Shown here piece after piece: positions 1 through 10,300 of a stretch of DNA of 64,000 nucleotides; the first letter of the stretch is position 1, and each line of letters begins with the position of its first letter. The translations under genes were made by a program, and so were the position numbers. The notes beneath the pieces were generated by a model that saw nothing but the letters and a program-made list of their open reading frames with translations, was not told the DNA's origin and did not search any database. Source of the DNA: Alphaproteobacteria bacterium PA4 (lineage in GTDB: Bacteria > Pseudomonadota > Alphaproteobacteria > Sphingomonadales > Sphingomonadaceae); NCBI GenBank assembly GCA_002256005.1, contig NKIQ01000006.1:1-64000 (forward strand). Reading direction: 5' to 3'.

Positions 1-33
1 GGGCGCCCTTCGCGGGGCGCCCCTTTTTCTTTC
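1..33 (+). terminator. Rho-independent terminator
   Basis: An 8-bp perfect GC stem (1-8 with 15-22) and a 6-base loop are followed by a T-rich run at 24-33. The T run lies on the + strand, so it ends a + strand transcript from outside the window. It also separates that gene from the minus-strand gene ending at 49. The stem may extend beyond base 1. Confidence 0.75.
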
Positions 34-48
34 AGGCAACCTCGTCCG

Positions 49-495
49 TCAGCCGCGGATCATAGCCTTGGCGTTGTCAGCCTCGGCAAGCAGCGTTGCA
101 CGGTCCTGATCGACCAGCGCCAATAGCGCGGCCTTGAAGCGCGCGTCGCGGGCATCGACGAATTTGTCGAGCGCCTGCGGCTTGGTGGGGCACCAGCCCG
201 GCTTGGAGCCGCCCGTAACATCGTCGGTTGTCAGCGTGCGAAGAGATTGCAGCCCGGCCCCGACCTTGGCGACCCGTTCCACGTTGAGCGAGGCTGTCCA
301 CTGGCAACGCAGCGTGCTGGGACGCCCCGCGGCACTGGCGGTGCCGACCTGCTTAGTCTCGATCGTCACAGCGCCACGGTAGTCGGCGGCAATAGGGCCG
401 CCGGCATGGTCGATCACCACTTCATGTTCGAGCGCGAGTGCCGGCGAGGCGGCACAAGCCGCCAGCACCGCGCATACAAATGCACGTTTAATCAT
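49..495 (-). CDS. Secreted hypothetical protein
   Basis: This is a 148-aa protein with a clear Sec signal peptide (MIKRAF, then a hydrophobic Ala-rich stretch to about residue 22). The mature part is small and soluble, with two cysteines at about residues 64 and 102 that could form a disulfide in the periplasm. The ATG at 495 is chosen because AGGAGA lies just upstream and the signal peptide begins there; the open frame runs on to 924 but without such support. I do not recognise the family. It lies downstream of folE in the same direction with a gap of 95 bases. Confidence 0.75.
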   Translation of the reverse strand: MIKRAFVCAVLAACAASPALALEHEVVIDHAGGPIAADYRGAVTIETKQVGTASAAGRPSTLRCQWTASLNVERVAKVGAGLQSLRTLTTDDVTGGSKPGWCPTKPQALDKFVDARDARFKAALLALVDQDRATLLAEADNAKAMIRG

Positions 496-590
496 TGTGG
501 ATGTTCTCCTGCGTCCTCGCGGCCTTTTTGGCCGTCGATGTTGCAACATAACATCACGCCAATGTGCCGCTTCACGCAGGTTTGCGACGA

Positions 591-1214
591 TCAATAGCCC
601 ATCAGGCTCATGACTTCCTTGCGGCTGCGGTTGTCGTCGAGGAAGCAACCCAGCACGCGGCTCGTCACCATGCCGACGCCGTGGGTCTTGACCCCGCGGC
701 CGGTCATGCAGCCGTGCTCGGCCTCGATCACCACCGCGACACCGTGTGGGTCGAGATGGTCCCAGATGCATTGTGCTACTTCGGCAGTCAGGCGCTCCTG
801 GATTTGCAGCCGGTTGGCGTAGCCATGGAGCACCCGCGCGAGCTTGGAGATGCCCACCACCTTGTTGCGCGGCAGATAGGCGATCGCGGCCTTGCCAGTG
901 ATCGGCGCCATGTGGTGTTCGCAATGCGACTGGAATGGGATGTTCTTCAGCAGGACGATCTCGTCATAGCCACCCACCTCGGTGAACTGACGCGTGAGGT
1001 GGATCGCCGGGTCTTCCTTGTAGCCTGCGCAATATTCCAGCCACGCACGGCCCACGCGCTTGGGCGTGTCGAGCAGGCCCTCGCGCGCCGGATCATCGCC
1101 CGTCCAGCGGATCAGCGTACGAATCGCGTCCTGAACCTCCTCGGGCACTTCGGGCTTGCCGAGCGGGTTGTCCGGATCGATTTCGTCGTGATCATGCGCG
1201 GCAACGTAATTCAT
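591..1214 (-). CDS. folE: GTP cyclohydrolase I
   Basis: GTP cyclohydrolase I converts GTP to 7,8-dihydroneopterin triphosphate, the first step of folate (and pterin) synthesis in the cytoplasm. The 207-aa product has the usual length. The zinc ligands are visible: Cys98 and His101 in the CEHHM motif and Cys169 in GCMTGRGV. The core motif HMAPITGKAAIAYLP is intact. The ATG at 1214 is preferred to the longer open frame because GAGGGAAG lies upstream and family homology starts close to it. It is divergent from the broken metallopeptidase gene at 1419. Confidence 0.95.
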   Translation of the reverse strand: MNYVAAHDHDEIDPDNPLGKPEVPEEVQDAIRTLIRWTGDDPAREGLLDTPKRVGRAWLEYCAGYKEDPAIHLTRQFTEVGGYDEIVLLKNIPFQSHCEHHMAPITGKAAIAYLPRNKVVGISKLARVLHGYANRLQIQERLTAEVAQCIWDHLDPHGVAVVIEAEHGCMTGRGVKTHGVGMVTSRVLGCFLDDNRSRKEVMSLMGY

Positions 1215-1418
1215 GGTCGTTTGTCTTTCTTCCCTCAGAGGCGCGTGTCGAGGCCCCCTCGCCTGCCTGTCTGGAATGGGCTCAACCACCCGGACCCGCG
1301 CACGTTCCCTACAGATACGCGGATTGCGCCGGAAGGCTGCCCTCCCCATTCTATGCAAATGTAATAGGCCGCGCGGGCAATTCATCCCCCGGCGGCGTAG
1401 AAAGGAAGCGAGGGCCCC

Positions 1419-1655
1419 GTGCACGAGCCGAGCACTGCCGAATTCGAAACCGCCGCGCATGGCGTGCTGGCCCGCCTGCCCGAGGTGTTCCGCCGCGAGC
1501 TCGAAGGCGTGGTGTTGCGGGTGGAGGAGTTCGCCACCGACGAACAGCTCGATTCGCTGGGTATCGAGGACCCTTACGAACTCACCGGGCTATATGAAGG
1601 CGTGGCGCTGACCGAAAGGTCGCAGTGGGACAGCGACGGGCTGCCGCCGGTGTGG
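1419..1655 (+). pseudogene. Truncated metallopeptidase-family protein (N-terminal half)
   Basis: From a GTG start at 1419, with AGGAAG 11 bases upstream, about 78 residues match the N-terminal half of the small zincin-like metallopeptidase family common in alphaproteobacteria. The signature is VVLRVEEF followed by DPYELTGLYEGVALTERS. The family continues with a strand and then a zinc-binding HEIGHHFG helix. Here that half is absent: after LPPV the frame enters sequence antisense to the neighbouring desulfhydrase gene. The open frame continues to 1736 as meaningless residues. The catalytic motif is lost, so the gene is a remnant. Confidence 0.75.
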
Positions 1656-2596
1656 AGGAACAGCAGCTTTTCGCCGGCCTTGATCGCGCCGTCGCGGACC
1701 AGCGCGATCAGCCCGGCCATCGCCTTCCCCGAATAGACGGGATCGAGCAGGATGCCTTCGACGGCTGCCAGCATCCGCACGGCCTCGACCATTTCGGGCG
1801 TCGGCAGCGAATAGCCGGGGCCGACCCAATCGGCGAGGCAGACGACGTCGCTGGCCGCCGGCGCCGGCGTGCCGAGCAATTCGGCGGTGGCGACGGCGAG
1901 GCGGTGGACATTGCCTTCCTGCTCGGCGCGCGGCCGGCGCACGTTGATGCCGGTCACCGGAATCCCGGCATTCAGCGCCACCAGCCCGGCGAGCAGGCCG
2001 GAATGGGTGCCGGCGCTGCCGCTGGCAACGATGATGCGATCAAAGGCGACGCCCTGGTCAAAGCTCTGCGCCATGATTTCGGCGGCGCAGGCGGCATAGC
2101 CGAGCGCGCCCAGCGGGTTGGAGCCGCCGCCGACGATGACATAGGGCGTGCCACCGGCGGCGCGCACCTCGGCGGCATCCTTTTCCATCTCCGCCGCCAG
2201 ATCGGCGCCCAGCGGCACCACGCGCAGCGCCGCAACGCCCATCAGGTCGAACAGCAGATTGTTGCCGAGCGCGTCCGCCGCATAGCTGCCCGGCACCCGC
2301 TCCTCGATGATCAGCCGGCATTTGAGGCCTTCCTTCGCCGCCGCCGCCAGCGTCAGCCGGCAATGGTTGGATTGCGGCGCGCCGACGGTGATCAGCGTGT
2401 CGGCGCCCCTGGCCAGTGCGTCGGCGACGAGAAATTCCAGCTTGCGGGTCTTGTTGCCGCCGGCGGCCAGCCCGAGCAGATCGTCGCGCTTGATCCAGAT
2501 GTCGGGGCCACCCAGCGCGGCGCTCAGCCGCGGCAGCGGCTCCAGCGGCGTGAAACCAGGGGTATAGCGGCGGCGGGGAAAGCGTGCGAGGTTCAT
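1574..2596 (-). CDS. D-cysteine desulfhydrase / ACC deaminase family PLP enzyme, altered C-terminus
   Basis: This PLP enzyme is of the fold-type II group that includes D-cysteine desulfhydrase and 1-aminocyclopropane-1-carboxylate deaminase. It has the substrate-site opening IWIKRDDLLGLAAGGNKTRKLEF, in which the Lys of GGNKTRK is the PLP lysine, then GAPQSNHCR and the phosphate-binding VASGSAGTHSG. The length is 340 aa. The normal family ending just after FLHTGG is replaced by about 22 unrelated residues read antisense through the neighbouring truncated gene, so the last helix is foreign. The start at 2596 has AGGAAG upstream. Which substrate it uses cannot be decided here. Activity is plausible because the catalytic core is intact. 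Confidence 0.82.
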   Translation of the reverse strand: MNLARFPRRRYTPGFTPLEPLPRLSAALGGPDIWIKRDDLLGLAAGGNKTRKLEFLVADALARGADTLITVGAPQSNHCRLTLAAAAKEGLKCRLIIEERVPGSYAADALGNNLLFDLMGVAALRVVPLGADLAAEMEKDAAEVRAAGGTPYVIVGGGSNPLGALGYAACAAEIMAQSFDQGVAFDRIIVASGSAGTHSGLLAGLVALNAGIPVTGINVRRPRAEQEGNVHRLAVATAELLGTPAPAASDVVCLADWVGPGYSLPTPEMVEAVRMLAAVEGILLDPVYSGKAMAGLIALVRDGAIKAGEKLLFLHTGGSPSLSHCDLSVSATPSYSPVSS

Positions 2597-2663
2597 GGCG
2601 CAGCTTCCTGCCCGGCAACGCTCCCGAGTGCAACCATGCCGGCGCTTCGCGCATTGGACGCCC

Positions 2664-3158
2664 ATGGCGAATATCTCGCTCCCCCTGCTCTCGGCCCTGC
2701 TCTGGGCGGTCGGGCTGTGCCTGATCGGCGGACTGATGACGCCGCGTGGGCCCTGGTATGCCAGCCTCAGGAAACCGCCCTGGCAGCCGCCGGGCTGGGC
2801 GTTCGGCCCGGCCTGGACGCTGATCCTCGGCCTGGCCGCCTGGGCCGGGGTGCGCGCCTGGGATGTGGCGATGCCGGCGCAGCAGGTCGACATCCTCATC
2901 GTCTTTGGCGTCAACGCCCTGTTCCACATGCTGTGGAGCCCGTTGTTCTTCCGCGCCGAACGGCCGGACTGGGCGCTGGGCGAGGTGCCGTTCCTCTGGG
3001 CCTCGGTGCTCGCGATGCTGGTCGCGCTCTGGCCCATCGACCGCACGGCGGCGCTGCTGATCCTGCCCTATCTCTTCTGGGTGACCTTCGCTGCCCGACT
3101 CAATCTCGAGATCGTCAGGCGGAATCCGCAGCCCCGGCCATTCCCTTTGCAATTCTGA
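2664..3158 (+). CDS. tspO: TspO/MBR family membrane protein
   Basis: This is a 164-aa five-helix membrane protein of the TspO/MBR (translocator protein) family, which binds tetrapyrroles and, in alphaproteobacteria, modulates pigment or stress gene expression. Visible signatures are PRGPWYASLRKPPWQPPGW after the first helix, the W-rich segment LFHMLWSPLFF, and the closing LNLEIVRRNP. The internal ATG at 2664 gives the usual family length. An in-frame ATG at 2595 would add 23 polar residues and overlap the divergent desulfhydrase start, so it is less likely. No strong Shine-Dalgarno is seen at either. Confidence 0.88.
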   Translation: MANISLPLLSALLWAVGLCLIGGLMTPRGPWYASLRKPPWQPPGWAFGPAWTLILGLAAWAGVRAWDVAMPAQQVDILIVFGVNALFHMLWSPLFFRAERPDWALGEVPFLWASVLAMLVALWPIDRTAALLILPYLFWVTFAARLNLEIVRRNPQPRPFPLQF

Positions 3159-3163
3159 GCGGC

Positions 3164-3230
3164 TAGGCGGATTGCGTTTTAGCGGAGACGGCACCGGCCC
3201 GCTGGCCGGTGCCGTCCTGACGCGATCAAC
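3164..3230. repeat. Palindromic repeat family A, short copy
   Basis: A perfect 13-bp stem (3187-3199 with 3204-3216, loop CGCT) is flanked by GATTGCG at 3170 and CGCGATC downstream, which can extend the pairing. The arrangement of GATTGCGTT followed by GGCaCCGGCCCGCT matches the long copy at 13488-13640. The hairpin lies between two + strand genes and may also end the tspO transcript, although no T run follows. Confidence 0.65.
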
Positions 3231-3250
3231 ACTTCGCGGGGAGAGCGCGC

Positions 3251-3901
3251 ATGACCTTCAAGGCAGTCATCTGGGATTTCGGCGGAGTCATCACCTCCTC
3301 GCCGTTCGACGCCTTCAACCGCTACGAGGCCGAACACGGCCTGCCGGTGAATTTCATCCGCGGCGTCAATGCGCGGAACCCTGACAGCAACGCCTGGGCG
3401 CGGCTGGAGCGCAGCGAGATCAGCGCTGCCGATTTCGACACCGCCTTCGCCGCCGAAGCCGCCGCGCTCGGCCATGCCGTGCCGGGTCGCATCGTCCTCG
3501 GCCTGCTCGCCGGCGATGTGCGGCCGGCGATGGTCGCGGCGCTCGATGCCTGCCGCGCCGCGGGCTACAAGCTCGGCTGCATCACCAACAACGCCAAGGT
3601 CGGCGAAGGCCCCGGCATGACGGATGACCCGGCGAAAGCAGCGGCGGTGGCGGCGATCATGACCCGCTTCGACGCGGTGATCGAAAGCGCCAAGACCGGG
3701 CTGCGCAAGCCCGATCCGCGCATTTACCAGATGATGTGCGAAACGCTGGCGGTGGCGCCGGCGGATTGTGTGTATCTCGACGACCTCGGCATCAACTGCA
3801 AACCGGCGGCCGCGCTGGGCATGACGGCGATCAAGGTCGACAACCAGCAGCAGGCGCTGACGGCGCTGGGCGCTGTCCTCGGCATGGATTTCCCGAACTG
3901 A
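3251..3901 (+). CDS. HAD-IA family hydrolase
   Basis: This is a 216-aa HAD-superfamily hydrolase of the subgroup that resembles the phosphatase domain of soluble epoxide hydrolase and ACAD10. Motif I is WDFGGVIT, with the nucleophile Asp9 and the second Asp replaced by Gly. Motif II is the Thr of CITNNAK. The conserved Lys lies in KTGLRKPDPRIY, and motif IV is VYLDDLG. A helical cap is inserted between about residues 15 and 85. GGGGAG lies upstream of the ATG. The substrate is unknown; small phosphate monoesters are typical for the family. Confidence 0.85.
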   Translation: MTFKAVIWDFGGVITSSPFDAFNRYEAEHGLPVNFIRGVNARNPDSNAWARLERSEISAADFDTAFAAEAAALGHAVPGRIVLGLLAGDVRPAMVAALDACRAAGYKLGCITNNAKVGEGPGMTDDPAKAAAVAAIMTRFDAVIESAKTGLRKPDPRIYQMMCETLAVAPADCVYLDDLGINCKPAAALGMTAIKVDNQQQALTALGAVLGMDFPN

Positions 3902-4367
3902 CGCAGCGCACGCCATCATGACGCCCGTCCGTTGCGCAAAGCAATCAAACGCTTGCGATATTGTTAAAACTTGAAATATTATTTCGCATAATGCGCGGAA
4001 AGCGCCGAAACATTTTTAAAATAATTGCCGGCGAACGACTGGAAGTTTCGCAATAGCGTGCCATTGTTCTCGACGGAAACTCGGCAATTGACACGCTGCC
4101 AGCCAAAAACAGCATGGCCTTGTGCACTGTTTCTGCCAGGTTTGTCTGACGATTCCTGAATGATGTTTAATTCAGGTAATTAAAAAAATATTTATATTTG
4201 ACAATTCTGCAGTCAATTTAAAGCGCAGATTCAAATAAAAACATAATCAATGGCTTGCGCATAGCTGACAACGATGGTCCCGGCCAAATATGCCCCCGTT
4301 GCAGACTGCGACATATCGCCGTAGCCTTGCCTTAACAAAGGGGAAAATCCTCGGGGGAGGGACGGCA
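3902..4367. other. AT-rich intergenic region upstream of the autotransporter
   Basis: No gene is supported in these 466 bases. From about 3940 to 4250 the sequence is strikingly AT-rich compared with its neighbours, with runs of A and T. It holds TTGACA at 4198-4203 and CATAAT at 4242-4247, but their spacing does not fit one sigma-70 promoter. It also holds the palindrome listed at 4155-4176. It is the likely control region and 5' leader of the autotransporter gene. Short open frames on the minus strand here look fortuitous. Confidence 0.6.
4155..4176. promoter_or_regulatory. Candidate operator palindrome
   Basis: CCTGAAT and ATTCAGG form 7-bp inverted arms separated by 8 bases, inside the AT-rich region about 190 bases before the autotransporter start. 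The size fits a dimeric regulator site. No regulator can be named. Confidence 0.3.
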
Positions 4368-7300
4368 ATGACGACGTACAGGCGGACTCTGTTCTGCGGC
4401 ACCATTCTGGCACTCGGCGTCCTGCCCTCCGCTCCCGCCTTGGCCCTCGCCGCCCCCTCCGCCGATCCCGTCATCATCGATGGCGGTGCAAAGCCCGGCA
4501 TGGTGATTACGTCCGACGTCCAGTTGCAAGCCGCCAACGCCATCGGGGTGGCGAGCGGGTCGCAGGTGATCGGCGCCGACACCAATGGCCTTGTTTCGAT
4601 CGGCAGCGCCGGACGGCAGACGATTTACACGAACTTCGTCACGACGGGCGGCGCGGGTGCCGGCGGCGGTGCCGGTGCCGGTGGTGCCTTTTTCGTCGAT
4701 TCCGGTGCTTCGCTGCTGCTGACCAATGTCAGTTTCAGCAACAATGGCGCCGTCGGCGGCCAGGGTGGCGGCATCAAGGTCGCAGCCGTGGGCCCAACGG
4801 CCTATAGTGTCGTCGCAACAACGGCCGACGGCCTCGCGTCGCGGGTTTTCCTGCCCAAGCTGGAAGGCCTGGTCTATGGCGGCGACGGCAATTTCACGAT
4901 CACCGGCTTCACCGCCGTGGGTGACAATCCGCTGATCCAGCCTGGTGGCGGTGTCGCGCAGCGGGCCGGTTCGGGGCAGTTCACCACATTGATCGAGTCG
5001 ACGGTGAAATCGGTCACGCCCAATGGCCAGAACGATACGGGCAATGATCTGTTCAAGATCGAATTGTCGAATCCGGTGACGGTCTTCGGGGCCAATGTCA
5101 TCACTGGATCGTTTGGAACCGCCGGCGCGGTTTTCCTGCAAACAACGGCCGAACCCGTGACCGTGCAAAAGGGCCAGACGGTCTATTACAAATCCGGCGG
5201 TGCCACGCGGACGGCGACCGTGACCAAGGTCCATTTCAACGACGAAGGCCGGATCGACTATTATGAGATCGACAAGGTGCTGGACGGCGGCACGCGCGTC
5301 GATATTCCTGCCATCCAGTCGCTGGAAGTCACCCGCTATCAAGCGTCCACCACGACAAATCTGACGAAAACGCTGAAACCGGCCGGGGCCCTTGGTGGTT
5401 TCCAGGTCGGCATGACGGTCACGGCCGGCTTTACCCAGCCGGCGGCCATACCGGCGGGCACCACCATAACGGCCGTCAATGTTGAAACCGGAGAAATCAC
5501 GCTTTCACAAGAGGTTGACACCCATTATCTGACGTCGTTCAAGGCCGCCTTCAGCCCGCTGATTTCAAATGGCGGCAATCAGGCTGTCATTCAGGTCAAT
5601 TCCATCCTCGGCCTGGCCGTTGGTCAGGGCGTGGCGGGGATCGGTATTCCGACCGGCACCAAGATCACGGCCATCGACAGCGCCACACGGCAGATCACGC
5701 TGAACAATGAAATCGGTGCGGCCGGCGTTACGGCCATCGCCCAGGGCAAGCAACAGATCGTCAACGACCCGATTCTGAACATCAACAGGGACACCAGAAC
5801 CATCACGTTCGTGTCGGTTGCAGGGTTGTCGGTGGGATCGCTGCTGTCGGGTGACGCCCTCATTCCGCCCTTTGCCATCATCACGGCGATCGACAAGGAC
5901 ACCAATGTCGTCACCTATCGCATCGACCCGACCGCTGCGACGCTTGCCAAGGGCGGCACGCTCAATGGCCTGAAGGCCAGCGGCGCACCGGCGCTGAACG
6001 GCGACAATGGCCGCACCGGTTCGATCTACAGCGCAGTGTTCGACAATGGCGAAGGCTCTATCGGCACCAACGGCGGCAACGGCATCGTCGGCGACAATTC
6101 GGCGGGCGGCAATGGCGGCGTCGGCGGCAGCGGCACCAATGGCAGCCCGGTCAATATCGGCCTGGTGACGTCGGTGGCCTTTGGCGCCGCGACGCTGGCC
6201 ACTGACTTTGTCAAGGCGGCGGCGAACTTCGCGGGCGTCTTCACCATTCCGGCCGGGATCGGCGACATTCTCGATGCCGTCCTGCATGGCGTCGATCTGG
6301 CCAAGAGCGTTGTCCAGCTCTCGGCCTGGCAGATCAACGAAAAGCTCGGCCTTGTCGCCCTTGGCGGCGCCGGTGGCAATGGCGGCAATGGCGGCTCCGG
6401 ATCGGATTTCTTTGGCGGTGGCGCGGGCGGTGCCGGCGGCCTCGGCGGTCGCGGCGCGGAAACGATCACCATCGGTGGCCCCGGCGGCCGCGGCCAGGGC
6501 GGCTTTGGCGGCGGTGTCGGCTCCACATTCATCCTCGGCGGCAGCGGGAATCTGCCGATCAGCTTCGGCGGCGGTGGCGGTTCCGGCATGGGCGGTGCGA
6601 TTTTCGTGCGTGACGGCGGCACGCTGGAAATTCGCGGCAACGCGGCATTCCAGAACAATTCCGCCTATGGTGGCAGCAGCAACAACCGCGGCGCCGCCGG
6701 TCAATCCGCCGGCGGCGACCTGTTCATCATGACCGGTGCAAATGTGCTGCTCAGCCCCGGTATCGGCAAGACCATCACCTTCAATGGCGCCATCGCCGAT
6801 GACAGTGCCACCAGCCTGTCGAACGCCTATATTGCCGCCGGGCAGGGCGCATCGCTGAAGATCGCCGGCGGCGGCACGGTGCAATTCCTTGCCACCAACA
6901 CCTATTCCGGCACCACCGAGATCGCCGGCGCGACGCTGGAAGCGCAGGATGGTGTCGGCATCAACGCCAACAGCCTGATCCTGTTTTCGGGCACCGGCAA
7001 CATTGGCGCCGGCATAACGACGGAAAATGCAGGGGTCCTGCTGTCGGGCGGCAGCTTCACCCGGTCGGTCGGCATCCGGTCGAACAATGTGCAGTGGAGC
7101 GGCAGTGGCGGCTTTGCCGCCCAGGCCAGCGGCCTGACCGTGACGCTGGGCGCCGTCAATGGCGTTGGCCAGCAGCTGAACTGGGATGCGGGCAACTTCG
7201 TTGGCGCCGGCGCCACGCTGGTCTTCGGGTCCGATGCGGCGAATGCCACCGGCACGGTCACCTTCCAGAATGCCATCAATCTCAACAACAACAATGCCCG

Positions 7301-10300
7301 GATCGCGGTGTTCCACAATGCCGGCAGCACGACAAACGGCACCACCAGCTATGACGCCGTGATATCGGGCGCGATCACCCGCGGCACGCTGACCGTCAAC
7401 GATACCGGCTACACGGGCTCGCTGCTGCTCACCTCGCTGTTCAACAATCTGTCGGGCGTGACACTGAACGGCGGCACCCTGTCGACGACCAATGGCACGA
7501 CCATTGGCGCGCTGATGAACCAGACGACCGGCGGCTTCGTCACGATCAATGCCGGCACGCTGCTGATCGGTGGCAGTGAGAAGCTGACAACAGTCGATAT
7601 CAAGGCGCCCGGCGTGCTGATGGCTGCCGGGCCGACGACGGCCGGCGACATCACCAATGTCGGCACGCTGACCTTCATGTCGTCGCTGGTGGCCAATTCG
7701 ATCACCAATTCCGGCATGCTCAACCTGCTTGGCCCGTCGCGGGTGACGGCTGCGGTCAGCAATGCCGCCGGCGGTCTCGTCATGCAGACGGGCGCGCTCA
7801 ATGCCGGCCCCGTCACCAACAATGGCAACTGGTTCATGCAGGCCGATCTGACGGCCAATGGTGAGTTCGCCAACAACGGCAATCTGACGCTTGTCGGCGC
7901 CACGTCTGGCTCGCCCGTCGTCGAAACGGCGGTGACACGCACGATCGACACCGCTGGCCTTCGCGGTTCCGGGTCCATCAATCTCGGCGGTCTGTCGGGC
8001 AGCGTGACCAATACGCTGCTGCTCAACCAGTCAGGCAATTCCATCTATTTCGGCACATTTTCGGGTGCTGGCGGACTGACCAAGGCGGGTCAGGGCGCCC
8101 TGATTCTGGGTGGCGCCAGCAGCTTCACCGGGCCGCTCAACATCAGTGCGGGGGTCATCGACACCTCGGTCGGCGGCACCTTCGCCGATACCCTAGACAT
8201 CAGCATCGAACGCGCCGGCAGCTTTATCGCCGGCACCAGGGACACCATCCGATCGGTCACCAACCGCGGCGTGGTGCAGATCGATGGGGCGCTGACGCTG
8301 GCGACGCTGGCCAACAGCGCCGGCGGCAATGCCGTCGTCAACGGCGCGCTGATCGCGTCGGGCAATGTCAGCAATGCCGGCACGATGAGCTTTGCGGCCG
8401 GTTCCACCGGCACGCTGTCCGGCACGCTGACCAACATCAGCGGCGGCACGCTGACCTCGCTTGGCACGCTCGGCGTCACGGGCCTGTTCACCAACGACGG
8501 CACCGCCACGCTGGGCAGCGCAGGGTCGAGCAGCTTCGGCAGCCTGTCGAACAGCGGCACCCTGACGGCGTCCTCGCCGCTGACCGTGACCGGCGCCGCC
8601 ACCAACAGCGGCACCATGACGCTGAATGCCGGTTCGCGGCCGCAACTCGGCAGCCTGACCAACAGCGGCACCATCACCACCCGGGACACGACCACGGTCA
8701 GCGGCGCCTACATCCAGAACGCCGGCTCGCTGACCACCGGCAACAATGCCAGCCTGACCACCGGCAGCTTCTCCGGCAGCGGCGGCGCCGTCGTCCTCAA
8801 CGGCACCAGCCTGTTCACCATCAACCAGGCGGCGGATGGCACCTATTCGGGCAGTGTTTCCGGCACCGGCACCGTGGTGAAGCAGGGCAATGCCACGCTG
8901 CCCCTCGCCGGTGCCGCCGCCAGCTTCGCACCGTCGCTGCTGACGGTGCGGACCGGCCAGGTCATCGTGCAGAACGCCAACATCCTCGGCAGCGCCCTGC
9001 CGGTCACCACCGATGCGGCCGGCACGCTGCCCCTGCTCGCCAACCAGTCGATCGCGCGCCTGCTCAACAATGGCACCACCAATCTGCAGGCCGATCTGAC
9101 GACCAGCGGCACCGTCACCAACAATGGCACGCTCAACGTCATCGGCACGCTGGCGGGGTCTCCGACGGTTGAAACCGCCGCGACGCGCACCATCACCACA
9201 GCCGGGTTCGCCGGTAGCGGCACCACCAATCTCGGCGGCCTTGGCGGCACCACCGCCAACACGCTCGTCATCAACCAGTCGGGCGCTTCGCTCTATTCCG
9301 GCACCTTCACCGGCGCCGGCGCGCTGACCAAGACCGGCGCGGGCACGCTGACCGTGACCGGCGCCAGCAGCTTCACCGGGCCGCTGACCGTCAATGGCGG
9401 CACGCTCGATACCACCGGCGGCGGCACCATGGCCGACACCATCGATGTGACCGTGGCCCGCGGCGCGACCTATATCGTCGGCAGCAACGACACGATCCGT
9501 TCGGTGACCAACAATGGCACCACCACGGTCAATGCCGCGCTGACGCTGGCCACGCTGACCAACAACGCCACCGGCACCGCGACCGTCAACGGTTCGCTCA
9601 CCGCCTCCGGCCTGGTTGCCAACACCGGCACCCTGGGCTTTGCCGCGGGTGCGACCGGCACGCTGGCCGCCGACCTTAACAATAGCGGCAGCGGCACGCT
9701 GACCTCGCAAGGCACGCTCAGCGTCGCCGGCCTGTTCAGCAACGACAGCAATGCGACGGCGAATTTCGGCAGCGCCGGGTCCAGCACCTTTGGCAGCCTG
9801 TCGAATGCCGGCACGCTGACCGCGTCCTCGCCGTTCACCGTCACCGGCGCCGCCACCAACAGCGGCTCGATGACGCTGAACACGGGCTCGGCCCCGCAGT
9901 TCGGTAGCCTGACCAACAGCGGCACCATCGCCGCCAATGACTCGACGACCATAAGCGGCGCCTACACCCAGAACGCCGGATCGCTGACCACCGGCAACAA
10001 CGCCAATCTGACCAGCGGCAGCTTCTCCGGCGCCGGCGGCGATGTCGTGCTCAACGGCACCAGCCTGTTCACCATCAACCAGGCGGCCGATGGCAGCTAT
10101 GCCGGCACCGTCACCGGCACCGGCACCGTGCTGAAGCAGGGCAATGCCACGCTGACGCTGACCGGTGGCACCGGCAGCTTTGCGCCCTCGGCGCTGACCG
10201 TGCGCACCGGCCAGATCGTCGTGCAGAATGCCGGCATTCTGGGCGGCGCCCTGCCGATCACCACCGATGCGGCCGGCACGCTCACCCTGCTCGCCAACCA

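Noticed and set aside
1625..3166. 513-aa open frame on the + strand opposite the desulfhydrase gene
   Set aside because: It is rich in Arg, Gly and Gln and is a GC-driven shadow of the minus-strand PLP enzyme, which has clear family motifs.
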